A stretch of DNA of 12,638 nucleotides, from contig JAKAFQ010000059.1 in NCBI GenBank assembly GCA_021817875.1, positions 1 through 12,638 on the forward strand, in the 5' to 3' direction. Every line of letters begins with the position of its first letter. The first letter of the stretch is position 1. The translations under genes and the position numbers were made by a program. Positions 1-7,321 of the stretch are shown here, in pieces. Source of the stretch: Pseudomonadota bacterium (lineage in GTDB: Bacteria; Pseudomonadota; Gammaproteobacteria; Steroidobacterales; Steroidobacteraceae). Under the pieces are notes generated by a model that saw only the letters and a program-made list of their open reading frames with translations, did no database searches and was not told the DNA's origin.

Positions 1-1
1 G

Positions 2-1735
2 CTTGCGATCGCGTGCTCTTCGATTCTCGCGATCACCCTCGTGCCGGTGCTGATGCCGATGTTCATCCGTGGGCGGCTGCGCTCCGAGGCGCACAATCCC
101 CTCTCGCGCTCGACCCGTGCGGCCTATCTGCCGGTGCTGAAGTACTGCCTGCGCCATCGTCGCGTGGCGATCATCGTTGCACTCGCGCTGTTGGGGTTCG
201 CGCTGCCGCTCGCGCTGCGGATCGGGAGTCAGTTCATGCCACCGCTCTATGAAGGCTCGGTCCTCTACATGCCGAGCGCACTGCCTGGCCTCTCGATTAC
301 GCGCGCGACTCAGCTGCTTCAGGAGCAGGACCGCATCTTGCGCTCCTTCCCGGAGGTGAAGACCGTGTTCGGAACCGTCGGACGCTCCGATAGCGCGACG
401 GACAATGCGCCGCTCGACATGTTCGACACGACGATCATGCTCAAGCCCCGCCACGAGTGGCCCGCGGGGATGACCTACGCCGGGCTCATCCAGCAGATGG
501 ACGCAAAGCTGCAATTTCCGGGAATCGCCAATACCTGGACCATGCCGGTCGCGAGCCGCCTCGACATGGAGCTCACCGGCATCAAGACGCCGGTGGGCTT
601 GAAGATTCAGGGACCCAGTCTCTCGGGGATCGAGCGGATCGGTGCCGCGGTCAGCGAGCTCCTCGATCACGAGCGTGGCGTCGACTCCGTGTTTGCCGAA
701 CGCGTGAATGAAGGCTTCTACGTCAATATCGCGGTGCATCGCCTGCAGGCCGCGCGCTATGGTCTGACGGTGGGGGACGTGCAGCGCGCCATCGAATCGG
801 GCATGGGTGGGGAAAACATTGCCGAGACCGTCGTGGGCCGCAAACGCTTTCGGATCAACGTGCGTTACAATCGAGCCTTCCGCGACGACATCCCCGCGCT
901 CGAGCGAATCGTCATCGCCTCATCCACCGGGGCGCAGATACCGATAGGCGAGCTCGCGACGGTTTCCTATTCCCGCGGGCCGTCGATGATCCGCGACGAG
1001 GACGGCCAGTTGACCGGCTACGTGCTCCTCAACCTCAAGACCTCGAACTATGGCGGTTTCGTCGCACGTGCCAACCGATTGCTGCGTGAAAAATTGCGGC
1101 TGCCGGCCGGGTATGCCTACAGATGGTCCGGGCAGTACCAGTTCGAGCGGCATGCCAGGAGGCGCCTGGAACTGATCCTGCCGATGGTATTCGTGCTCAT
1201 CTTCCTGCTTTTGTACCTGCTGTTCCGCTCGGTGTCCGAAGCGCTCATGCTCTTCTTCCCGGCATTCTTCGCGCTCGTCGGCGGGGTTGTTCTCCAATGG
1301 GTTCTGGGCTATGAGTTCAGCGTAGCGGTCGTCGTCGGCTATATCGCCCTGTTTGGTATTGCGGTCGAGACCGCGGTGGTGATGGTGGTGTACCTGCACG
1401 CCGCGCTGCAGCAGCGCATGGCCTTGAAGCCCTCGCTCAATCGGGAGGACATCGCGGCGGCCGCGATCGACGGGGCGGTGCTGCGGCTGCGACCGGTGCT
1501 GATGACGGTCTTCGCAGTGATCGGCAGTCTCGCGCCGATCCTCTGGGAAACGGGAATCGGCTCGGACGTGATGAAGCCCATCGCCGCTCCGATCGTCGGT
1601 GGCATGGCGACTGCCACGCTCGCCGTGATGATCCTGGTGCCGATCCTGTTCGTCGCCATCAAAGAGCGCGCTCTGAGAAAGGGCTCACTGTGCCGGCCGG
1701 ACCGGGCGGATCGCGTGCGGGAGCCCGCACCGTGA
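2..1735 (+). CDS. cusA: CusA/SilA-type heavy-metal RND efflux pump, C-terminal half (5' end outside window)
   Basis: Inner-membrane proton-driven pump that moves Cu(I)/Ag(I) from periplasm and cytoplasm into a CusCBA-type channel. The open frame runs from the first full codon at position 2 to TGA at 1733-1735 (577 residues). The family is about 1040 residues long, so about 460 are missing to the left. The ATG at 41 is internal. What I see: a TM segment at the left edge, then a second periplasmic half with FMPPLYEGSVLYMPS, the RLDM...TGIKTPVG segment (Met codon at 566-568) typical of CusA rather than CzcA, the GPSM segment near 980, TM helices from about 1170 to 1225, and a terminal RPVLMTV...ILWETGIGSDVM...APIVGGM block. 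These match my memory of E. coli CusA along the whole length. No frameshift is visible. The last 15 residues are charged and not conserved. No partner gene follows directly; cusC/cusB would be expected upstream. Family very sure; copper/silver specificity inferred from family. Confidence 0.95.
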   Translation, partial: LAIACSSILAITLVPVLMPMFIRGRLRSEAHNPLSRSTRAAYLPVLKYCLRHRRVAIIVALALLGFALPLALRIGSQFMPPLYEGSVLYMPSALPGLSITRATQLLQEQDRILRSFPEVKTVFGTVGRSDSATDNAPLDMFDTTIMLKPRHEWPAGMTYAGLIQQMDAKLQFPGIANTWTMPVASRLDMELTGIKTPVGLKIQGPSLSGIERIGAAVSELLDHERGVDSVFAERVNEGFYVNIAVHRLQAARYGLTVGDVQRAIESGMGGENIAETVVGRKRFRINVRYNRAFRDDIPALERIVIASSTGAQIPIGELATVSYSRGPSMIRDEDGQLTGYVLLNLKTSNYGGFVARANRLLREKLRLPAGYAYRWSGQYQFERHARRRLELILPMVFVLIFLLLYLLFRSVSEALMLFFPAFFALVGGVVLQWVLGYEFSVAVVVGYIALFGIAVETAVVMVVYLHAALQQRMALKPSLNREDIAAAAIDGAVLRLRPVLMTVFAVIGSLAPILWETGIGSDVMKPIAAPIVGGMATATLAVMILVPILFVAIKERALRKGSLCRPDRADRVREPAP

Positions 1736-2043
1736 AACAAACCACACGGCTTCCGTAGCGATGCCGCAATTCGCATACCCGGCGTTGCCGCGCTGTGGTT
1801 CACGGCGGCGTCGGTGGCCGGTTCCGGCGTGAGAATTGCGAACGCGGTGGAGGACAGCGGCGGCTGCGATGCATTCCGAACCCCGCCTGATGCCCAAACC
1901 ACGGCGGGAGGGCCCAAGGGCGGACGATGTGGTGCCTCTGGCGCGGAGATCGGGTTCAAGCCCGCACCTCGCGGTCACGTGCAAGCAGTGTGTCGTGTCG
2001 AGAGTGGGTGAGCCAACGATGGGCCATGAGGCGTCGGGCTATT
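1736..2043 (+). other. Gene-free stretch after cusA; possible decayed reading frame
   Basis: No intact gene is recognised. The reading frame of cusA stays open after its stop from 1736 to the TGA at 2009-2011, without a good start. Separately, a GTG at 1732 overlaps the cusA stop (GTGA) and reads MKQTTRLP before a TAG at 1756-1758. If the two frames were joined they would give a basic N-terminus followed by a hydrophobic segment (IPGVAALWFTAASVAG), which resembles an export signal. This may be the wreck of a small exported gene once coupled to cusA, but the downstream part has no family signature, and chance openness in G+C-rich DNA is a real alternative. No rho-independent terminator with a T-run is seen after cusA. 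Confidence 0.3.
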
Positions 2044-2063
2044 CATGGCATAATATGCCCATG
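2044..2063. promoter_or_regulatory. AT-rich palindrome, likely operator/promoter of the parD-like remnant
   Basis: GGCAT (2047-2051) and ATGCC (2055-2059) are perfect inverted repeats around AAT, and the match extends outward imperfectly to CATG on each side. The core CATAAT (2049-2054) also resembles a sigma-70 -10 hexamer. The AT-rich island stands out in G+C-rich surroundings and sits 27 bases upstream of the ATG of the parD-like frame, where antitoxins of this kind usually bind to repress their own operon. Palindrome is seen; operator function is inferred. Confidence 0.4.
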
Positions 2064-2089
2064 ACCAATGCGGTCCGGAAGCCTGAGCG

Positions 2090-2349
2090 ATGCCTGCCGG
2101 AAACGTCAGTCAGGCCGCTCTCGGGGAGCGCCGCCTCTCTTCCGGCGGCTATCAGAACGCGAGCGAACTGCTGCGCGACGGATTGCGGCTCATCGAGCAT
2201 CAGGAGGAACAAGGCAAGGTGCGCCGCAACGCACTGTGCGAAGCCGCACGTGTGGGAGTCGTCGACATCGAGGCCGGCGTGTCGGCTCGTTAGGTTCGAG
2301 CGATAACCTGCGTCGGCCTCTGGATGAATTGCGGGACGCCGTGCTGACA
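2090..2349 (+). pseudogene. Frameshifted ParD-family (type II) antitoxin remnant, no toxin partner
   Basis: From the ATG at 2090 one frame encodes 67 residues up to TAG at 2291-2293. Residues 20-36 (GYQNASELLRDGLRLIE, from 2147) are the ribbon-helix-helix core signature of ParD antitoxins, followed by an acidic/basic linker and ARVGVVDIEAG, also typical of the family. The expected family tail (DSSDALRRHL-like) is present in a different frame at 2296-2346, reading SSDNLRRPLDELRDAVL, and that frame stays open to TGA at 2404-2406. So a single frameshift near 2270-2295 separates two parts of one former protein of about 85 residues. The N-terminal 19 residues fit the family poorly, suggesting a second lesion. 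No ParE-like sequence is seen downstream. A truncated 67-residue product that still folds and binds DNA is possible but less likely. I am confident of the family and fairly confident of decay. Confidence 0.7.
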
Positions 2350-2778
2350 CCACGGCTCACTGACGAGCGCCGCGAGGGACGGCGCGGGAATCTCCCCGAG
2401 CGGTGACCCACGCCGCGGCCGCGCAGAGTGATTTCCGGAACGTCACGTGCGCCTCTTGCGCAACTTGACGGGGTCTGCACTGCAGCGGTTCAATGGGGCG
2501 CGTCTGCTGATGATCATCGTGCTCGCTCAGGTCGCGGAGGACTCGAGGCCGTTGCCGGAAACGGGACAGTCCGATATTTTCGGTCATTACCTGGACCTGC
2601 CGAGTGCGGTCGCTGGCGTCGTCTTGCCTGTCATCGCGGTGCCTCGGCGGTGGCCCGGGTCAGAGGGCAAGGCGTCCTGAGCGCGGGGGCAGGCCCGGCG
2701 TTGCTCGATTAACCCATGTCGATTCGTCCGCGGTACAGTGCGCGCCCGTCTGCCCTCTAGCCGGTTTGTGATGTTCTG
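2350..2778. other. Gene-free stretch upstream of the regulator gene
   Basis: I see no gene here. Short open frames exist on both strands (for example 77 codons at 2447-2680), but none has a good ribosome-binding site, a domain signature or a neighbour to couple to. No ParE toxin remnant is recognisable after the parD-like remnant. The operon promoter should lie in the last 100 bases before 2779, but I find no convincing -35/-10 pair there, only a lone TACAGT at 2734-2739 without a matching -35, and no clear dyad that would suggest a regulator box. Confidence 0.5.
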
Positions 2779-3453
2779 ATGAAGGTCCTGGTTGTCGAGG
2801 ATGAACATAAGACGGCCACGTATCTCAAGCGTGGCCTGGAAGAGAATGGTTTTGTCGTCGACGTCGCGGAGAATGGGGAAGACGGGACTCACCTCGCTCA
2901 GACGCAACTCTATGAATTGATCATCCTGGATGTCCTGTTGCCTGGGCGGGACGGCTGGAGCGTCGTCGCGGATTTGAGGCGCCGGGGGGTGGAGACGCCG
3001 GTCCTGTTCCTCACGGCCCGCGATGCGGTCCGCGACCGGGTGAAGGGCCTGGAACTCGGTGCCGATGATTATCTCGTGAAGCCGTTTGCCTTCTCGGAGC
3101 TGCTGGCGCGGATGCGATCGATCCTGCGCCGGGGGCCCGCCAGACAATCAACGCTATTGCGGCTCGCGGATCTCGAAGTGGATCTTGGGCGTCACCGGGC
3201 ACAGCGGGGAGGTCGCCCGCTCGACCTGACGCCGAAGGAATTCCAGCTGCTGACCCTCCTGCTGCAGCGCAGCGGCGAGGTGCTCTCGCGCACACTGATC
3301 GCCGAGCAGGTGTGGGACATCAACTTCGAGAGCGACTCGAATGTCGTCGAAGTGCACATGCGGCGGCTGCGGTCGAAGGTGGATGATCCGTTCGAGTCGA
3401 AGCTGATTCATACGGTACGCGGCGTTGGATATGTCCTCGAGCAACGCACCTGA
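2779..3453 (+). CDS. copR: CusR/CopR-type response regulator (OmpR family)
   Basis: DNA-binding response regulator, 224 residues, the usual length for CusR/CopR/PcoR. The N-terminal receiver domain (about 1-115) has the acidic pocket E7-D8, phospho-acceptor D51 in [13 protein letters not shown]79 in LFLTARD and K101 in DYLVKPF. The C-terminal winged helix (about 128-222) has the OmpR marks [24 protein letters not shown] and the [14 protein letters not shown] recognition helix followed by [12 protein letters not shown]. It begins the operon and its end overlaps the sensor-kinase gene, so the two are surely a pair. The ATG at 2779 gives the exact family N-terminus (MKVLVVEDE), although no clear Shine-Dalgarno precedes it. 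Metal response, most likely Cu/Ag, is inferred from the kinase type and the efflux genes; the target promoter is probably its own operon. Confidence 0.95.
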   Translation: MKVLVVEDEHKTATYLKRGLEENGFVVDVAENGEDGTHLAQTQLYELIILDVLLPGRDGWSVVADLRRRGVETPVLFLTARDAVRDRVKGLELGADDYLVKPFAFSELLARMRSILRRGPARQSTLLRLADLEVDLGRHRAQRGGRPLDLTPKEFQLLTLLLQRSGEVLSRTLIAEQVWDINFESDSNVVEVHMRRLRSKVDDPFESKLIHTVRGVGYVLEQRT

Positions 3454-4918
3454 TCGCGCCGCTGACGGCAATGCCGATCGGCGGCCACCGTCGATTGCGC
3501 TGCGCATGGCCGTGTGGTACGTGCTGTCGGCGTTCGCACTGATTCTGGTCGCGACAGGGCTGCTTTATTGGGTGTTGGTCAACGGCATGTATCGGGAGGA
3601 CGTGCGCGATCTGTCCGACAATCTGCAGAACGCCCGGTTGCTGCTGCGCATCTCTCCGGCCGGATCGCCCGTGAAGTCGATCGGGTCGCAGTCGGACGGG
3701 ACTTCAAAACATCGGCCGGAACTTTACGTGCGGTTGATGGATGGCGACGGTCGAACGCTGCTCGAGACACCGGGGATGAGTGATCAGGTGCCGATGCCTG
3801 ACGCGGCGCAGCTCGCCGCGATTCATTCGTCGCGCGGTGAGAGCCGGCAAATCGTCTCTCGTGGCGGCGAGCCTTTTCTCACGCTGATCGCCCCCATTGC
3901 AGGAGAGCAAAGTGGCGCGCCGCGCCGGTACATGGAAGTCGCCATGGATCGGGCACACGATGAGTTTCTGCTCGCGCGCTACCGCGAGCGGCTCTGGCTG
4001 ATCCTCGGGGTGTCGCTGGTGCTCTCTTCGGTGGTGGGTTATCTCATTGCCCGCGGCGGGATGCGTCCGATCGAAGGGATCAGTCAGACCGCGGAACGCA
4101 TTCGAGCCAGCACACTGCATGAGCGGATCTCGACCGAGGGACTGCCCGGGGAGCTGCGCGGCCTGGCGGTAACCTTCAACAGCATGCTCGATCGGCTCGA
4201 GCAGTCCTTCCAGCACATTTCCCAATTCTCCGACGATGTGGCGCACGAGTTGCGCACGCCAATCAATAACCTGCGTGGCGAGATCGAGGTGGCGCTCGGG
4301 AAGGCGCGCTCGGCGGAGGAGTACCGCGATGTTTTGGGCTCCTGCTTCGAGGAGTGCACGCGTATCTCGCGGCTGATCCGGACTTTGCTCTTTCTGGCGC
4401 GGGCGGACACGGCCGCCGATGCGTTGCAGCGGGAGACCCTTGATCTCGGTGTGGAGCTGGCGACCGTCGGCACGTTCTATGAGGCGCCGGCCGCGGAAGC
4501 CGGCGTCGACCTGCGCGTCGCAGGCGCTTCGGGCCTCAGGGCCGAGCTCGATCGAACGCTTCTCCAGCAGGCGGTCGGGAATCTCATCTCGAACGCACTC
4601 GCGCACACCCCGGCCGGCGGCACGGTCGAGCTTGCGGCTGGCGCGAGAGGTCACGACCTCGTAATTACCGTCACCGACACGGGGTGCGGCATTGCGCCGG
4701 AGCATCTGCCGCATGTCTTCGAGCGCTTCTACCGGGTCGAGCACTCCCGCGCCGGCTCGCAGCAGAACGCAGGTCTGGGATTGGCGGTGGTGAAGAGCAT
4801 CGTGAGCCGCCACGGCGGGCGGGTCGAGATCCGCAGCACGGTGGGAGCGGGCACCCGGGTCGGGATCATCCTGCCGCGATCGACCGCCGACCGTCTGGGT
4901 GAACTGACGATTTCGTAA
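3431..4918 (+). CDS. copS: CusS/CopS-type heavy-metal sensor histidine kinase
   Basis: Inner-membrane sensor kinase of the CusS/SilS/CopS family. I chose ATG at 3431 (495 residues), overlapping the regulator gene by 23 bases; a TTG two codons earlier (3425) is possible. Numbering from 3431: TM1 about 31-51, periplasmic sensor domain about 52-187, TM2 about 188-208, HAMP linker about 209-260, HisKA domain with phospho-acceptor His272 in [19 protein letters not shown], then HATPase with N-box [11 protein letters not shown] (about 384-394), G1 box DTGCGIAP, F-box [12 protein letters not shown] and G2 box [16 protein letters not shown]. The long [13 protein letters not shown] and [20 protein letters not shown] blocks are those of metal-sensing kinases. 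The sensor domain is divergent and its metal ligands cannot be assigned by eye. The only insertion between kinase and the next gene is 49 bases, with a short hairpin (CGGCG/CGCCG, 4922-4935) that has no T-run. Confidence 0.93.
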   Translation: MSSSNAPDRAADGNADRRPPSIALRMAVWYVLSAFALILVATGLLYWVLVNGMYREDVRDLSDNLQNARLLLRISPAGSPVKSIGSQSDGTSKHRPELYVRLMDGDGRTLLETPGMSDQVPMPDAAQLAAIHSSRGESRQIVSRGGEPFLTLIAPIAGEQSGAPRRYMEVAMDRAHDEFLLARYRERLWLILGVSLVLSSVVGYLIARGGMRPIEGISQTAERIRASTLHERISTEGLPGELRGLAVTFNSMLDRLEQSFQHISQFSDDVAHELRTPINNLRGEIEVALGKARSAEEYRDVLGSCFEECTRISRLIRTLLFLARADTAADALQRETLDLGVELATVGTFYEAPAAEAGVDLRVAGASGLRAELDRTLLQQAVGNLISNALAHTPAGGTVELAAGARGHDLVITVTDTGCGIAPEHLPHVFERFYRVEHSRAGSQQNAGLGLAVVKSIVSRHGGRVEIRSTVGAGTRVGIILPRSTADRLGELTIS

Positions 4919-4967
4919 TCTCGGCGTCAGCGCCGCGTCACCTGGCCGCGCGTAAGCTCCGCGGCAC

Positions 4968-6338
4968 ATGAAGGAGATCTCACTCCGGGCCGTGAGACGC
5001 CTGGCCGTCCTGCTCGTCCTGCCGCTGGCCGGTTGCGCGACCTATCGAGCGCGTCCGATCCACCCGGAGACGACTGCGCACGCGCTGGCTGCGCGGCGCT
5101 TCACCGATCCCCGGCTGCTGCGCTTCCTCGCGATAGAGGAGCATCGTCCCGGGCCACCGCGGTGGAATCTCGAGACGCTCACCTTGGTGGCCACCTACGA
5201 GCGCCCGGACATGTCGCTGGCCACGGCACGATTGGGCGAGGCAGAAGCGGGAGAGGTGACCGCTGCGGAGCTCCCGAACCCGACGCTCTCATTCCGACCG
5301 ACTTACGACGCGACCACGACCGTCCCGTCGCCCTGGAAGGTCGGGCCGGCCGTCAGCTTTCTGATCCAAGCGTTCGGTGTGCGCCCTGCGCTCATCGCGA
5401 GGGCGCGGGCGCAGGCGCAGGCGGCCCGGGCGGCGATCACCGTCACGGCTTGGCAATTGCGCGGCCGGGTGCGAGCGGCGCTTATTGCGTTGTGGTCGGC
5501 GCAGCGCGCCACCCGGCTCTCATCGAGAGCGCGCGCCGTGGCGAGCCGGTATCAGGGCGCGGTCGCCGAGCGCTATCGAGCCGGCATGGTCTCGGCCGCC
5601 ACCCTGACGACAGCGACACTCGGGGAGGAACAGGCGCAGCTCGAGACTGCCGCGAGCGACAGAAGGCTGCGCTTGGCCCGCACCGGATTGGCAACGGCCC
5701 TGGGTATGCCGCCAGCGGCGCTGCGCGATATTCAGTTGGATCTGGCGGGAGTCTCCCATCCGCGCGATCCCGGCGAGCTGGGTCCTCTTATCCACGCAGC
5801 GCTCATCAAGCGGCCGGACGTCCTGGCCGCTTTGGCGCGCTATCGTGCGTCCGAGGCCGATCTGCGGCTCGCGATCGCGCGGCAGTATCCCTCGATCGAT
5901 ATCGGACCGGGCTATCACTACGACGAGGGCGACAACAAGTTCCTGCTGGCGGTCTCGCTCCCCCTGCCCATCCTCAATCAGAACCAGGGGCCCATTGCGC
6001 AGGCGCGTGCAGCGCGGCGTCTGGCCGCCGCGCAATTCAAGGCGACGCAGGCACGAGTGCTCGCGGAGATCGAGCGGGCGCGAACGGATTGGAAGGCAAG
6101 CAAGGCAGAGCTGGCGAGCGCCCGGGATGTCCGTGCGTCGGCGGCCACCGCGCTGTCGCGGCGGAGAACCGAATTCGCTGCGGGTGCGGTCGGCCGGCTG
6201 CGTCTTCTCGGCGCCGAAGAGGCATTCGTGCAGGCGGAGCAGGCGACGCTGACCGCCTCGGTACATGAGCGCGCCGCCCTCGGAGAGCTCGAGGCGGCGC
6301 TCGATCACCCCTTTTTGAGTTCAGCAGGTAACCATTGA
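4968..6338 (+). CDS. TolC-like outer-membrane efflux lipoprotein (CzcC/CusC type)
   Basis: Outer-membrane channel of the tripartite pump, 456 residues, usual length for CzcC/CusC. The N-terminus has Arg-rich residues, a hydrophobic stretch and the lipobox LAGC with Cys23, so it is a predicted lipoprotein. Two outer-membrane efflux repeats follow: the first contains ELPNPTLSF (about 101-109) and a long alpha-helical stretch 140-245; the second starts with KRPDVLAA (about 281-288) and contains LPLPILNQNQGPIAQARA (331-348), which is characteristic of the metal-efflux branch. Start: ATG 4968 lacks an upstream Shine-Dalgarno, while AAGGAG lies inside codons 2-3; a GTG at 4992 would still keep a full lipoprotein signal (RRLAVLLVLPLAGC), but its 15-base spacing is long, so I keep 4968. 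The stop overlaps the adaptor start by one base. Channel role very likely; substrate inferred from context. Confidence 0.9.
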   Translation: MKEISLRAVRRLAVLLVLPLAGCATYRARPIHPETTAHALAARRFTDPRLLRFLAIEEHRPGPPRWNLETLTLVATYERPDMSLATARLGEAEAGEVTAAELPNPTLSFRPTYDATTTVPSPWKVGPAVSFLIQAFGVRPALIARARAQAQAARAAITVTAWQLRGRVRAALIALWSAQRATRLSSRARAVASRYQGAVAERYRAGMVSAATLTTATLGEEQAQLETAASDRRLRLARTGLATALGMPPAALRDIQLDLAGVSHPRDPGELGPLIHAALIKRPDVLAALARYRASEADLRLAIARQYPSIDIGPGYHYDEGDNKFLLAVSLPLPILNQNQGPIAQARAARRLAAAQFKATQARVLAEIERARTDWKASKAELASARDVRASAATALSRRRTEFAAGAVGRLRLLGAEEAFVQAEQATLTASVHERAALGELEAALDHPFLSSAGNH

Positions 6339-7309
6339 TGCCCCAGAGCGCCTTGCAGTATCTCGTCGTCGCGATGGCTGCGGCATTCGTGGTGCGAGGG
6401 GCACCGGCTGCCGTGCTCAACCCCGTCACACTCGATCCCCGAGCTCTCACGGCCGGGCGCATCCAGACGGTTCGGCTGAGGCGCCTCGAATCGGCGCCTC
6501 GAGTATCGGCGTACGGCATGGTCCTCGATCCAGCACACCTCGTAATGACTGCCTCTCAGGTCATCGCTGCGCGTGCCGTCGAGACTCTCGCGCGCAGCGA
6601 GGCTCGGCGTGCCGCCGTCCTTTACCGCGCCCACCACAACGTCTCCCAAGCGGTCCTTCAACGCGCGCAGGCGGAACTCGAGACGGCGACCGCAAGGCTT
6701 GTGCAGTTGAAGACGCGGCTGCTCGCCCACTGGGGCCGAAAGCTCTCTGCCGACGCATGCTCCGGGAGGGCGCCGTTGCCGAATCTGGAAACGGGTGCTG
6801 CGGACCTCGTCGAAGTGAGCCTACCGCTTGGCCAGGCGCTGGGGCATCCACCCGCGATGGCCGCGGCCACGACTCCCGACGGACAGACGGTCCGGCTGCG
6901 ATTCATCGGCCGCGCGCCGCGCACGGCAGCGGGAGTTGCCGGAGAGAGTCTGTTCTACCTGATGCCTGCGGCAACCTCGGCGCCGATCGGCACGCCGCTC
7001 GCGATCGCGCTTCGCAGCGCCGGAGGAAAAGCCGGCGTCCGGGTGCCTCGCTCGGCTGTGGTGTGGCACCAGGGCGAGCCGATCGTTTTCCACGAGACCG
7101 TCTCCGGGTCTTTTGCGCCCGTTTCCATTCGCAGCTCCTTTATCTCGGGCGATGGGTACTTCGTGCCAGAGCGTGCCGGAACCGCGCTGCGTCCCGGCGA
7201 CCGGATCGTGACCGGCGGGGCGGCGCTGCTGTATTCGGCCGCTACGCAAGCCCCGCCGGCGGCCAAAGCCGCGAAGGCCGGCCAGGCCGCCGATGGCGCT
7301 GAGTACTGA
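6338..7309 (+). CDS. Short periplasmic adaptor (membrane-fusion) subunit of the RND pump
   Basis: Adaptor linking permease and channel, assigned mostly from position between them and from weak structural likeness. I chose ATG 6338, which overlaps the previous stop (TGATG) and has CAGGT at 6326-6330 before it; TTG 6335 is an alternative. The product is 323 residues, short compared with about 380-500 for CusB/CzcB. It has a signal-peptide-like N-terminus (hydrophobic 7-20, then RGAPAAV), a segment SAYGMVLDP that resembles the entry to a lipoyl/barrel module, one alpha-helical hairpin about 75-130 (Ala/Arg/Glu-rich with AVLQRAQAELETATARLVQLK), then beta-rich barrel and membrane-proximal parts about 160-300 (VRVPRSAVVWHQGEPIVF is the clearest family mark) and an Ala/Lys-rich tail. 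I cannot see the second half of a classic lipoyl domain. No CusB-type N-terminal Met motif is seen. Family fairly sure, substrate unknown. Confidence 0.8.
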   Translation: MPQSALQYLVVAMAAAFVVRGAPAAVLNPVTLDPRALTAGRIQTVRLRRLESAPRVSAYGMVLDPAHLVMTASQVIAARAVETLARSEARRAAVLYRAHHNVSQAVLQRAQAELETATARLVQLKTRLLAHWGRKLSADACSGRAPLPNLETGAADLVEVSLPLGQALGHPPAMAAATTPDGQTVRLRFIGRAPRTAAGVAGESLFYLMPAATSAPIGTPLAIALRSAGGKAGVRVPRSAVVWHQGEPIVFHETVSGSFAPVSIRSSFISGDGYFVPERAGTALRPGDRIVTGGAALLYSAATQAPPAAKAAKAGQAADGAEY

Positions 7310-7312
7310 GGG
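7307..7312 (+). promoter_or_regulatory. Ribosome-binding site deciding the permease start
   Basis: The adaptor stop codon is part of TGAGGG, whose GAGGG (7308-7312) lies 9 bases before ATG 7322. A TTG directly before that ATG (7319) is in frame, but the spacing and the better codon favour 7322. The overlap of stop codon and binding site suggests coupled translation of adaptor and permease. Confidence 0.5.
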
Positions 7313-7321
7313 ATCGGGTTG

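Noticed and set aside
1945..1975. tRNA-like T-arm (GGGTTCAAGCCC) suggesting a tRNA end or attachment site
   Set aside because: The stem pairs for only about four bases with a 6-base loop, there is no acceptor stem or CCA context, and no second copy is visible in the window.
2447..2680. 77-codon frame as a gene or a ParE remnant
   Set aside because: No ribosome-binding site, no ParE signature and no similarity to a known family; composition alone is not enough.
4922..4935. Hairpin after the kinase gene as a terminator
   Set aside because: The stem is only five pairs and no T-run follows; the next operon gene starts 33 bases later.
3704..4969. 421-codon open frame on the minus strand opposite the sensor kinase gene
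   Set aside because: The plus-strand kinase has all family motifs; the antisense frame is open because of the strong G/C third-position bias and encodes no recognisable domain.
5033..6268. 411-codon plus-strand frame inside the channel gene
   Set aside because: It is a +2 shadow of the TolC-like gene, which has a lipobox and both efflux repeats in its own frame.
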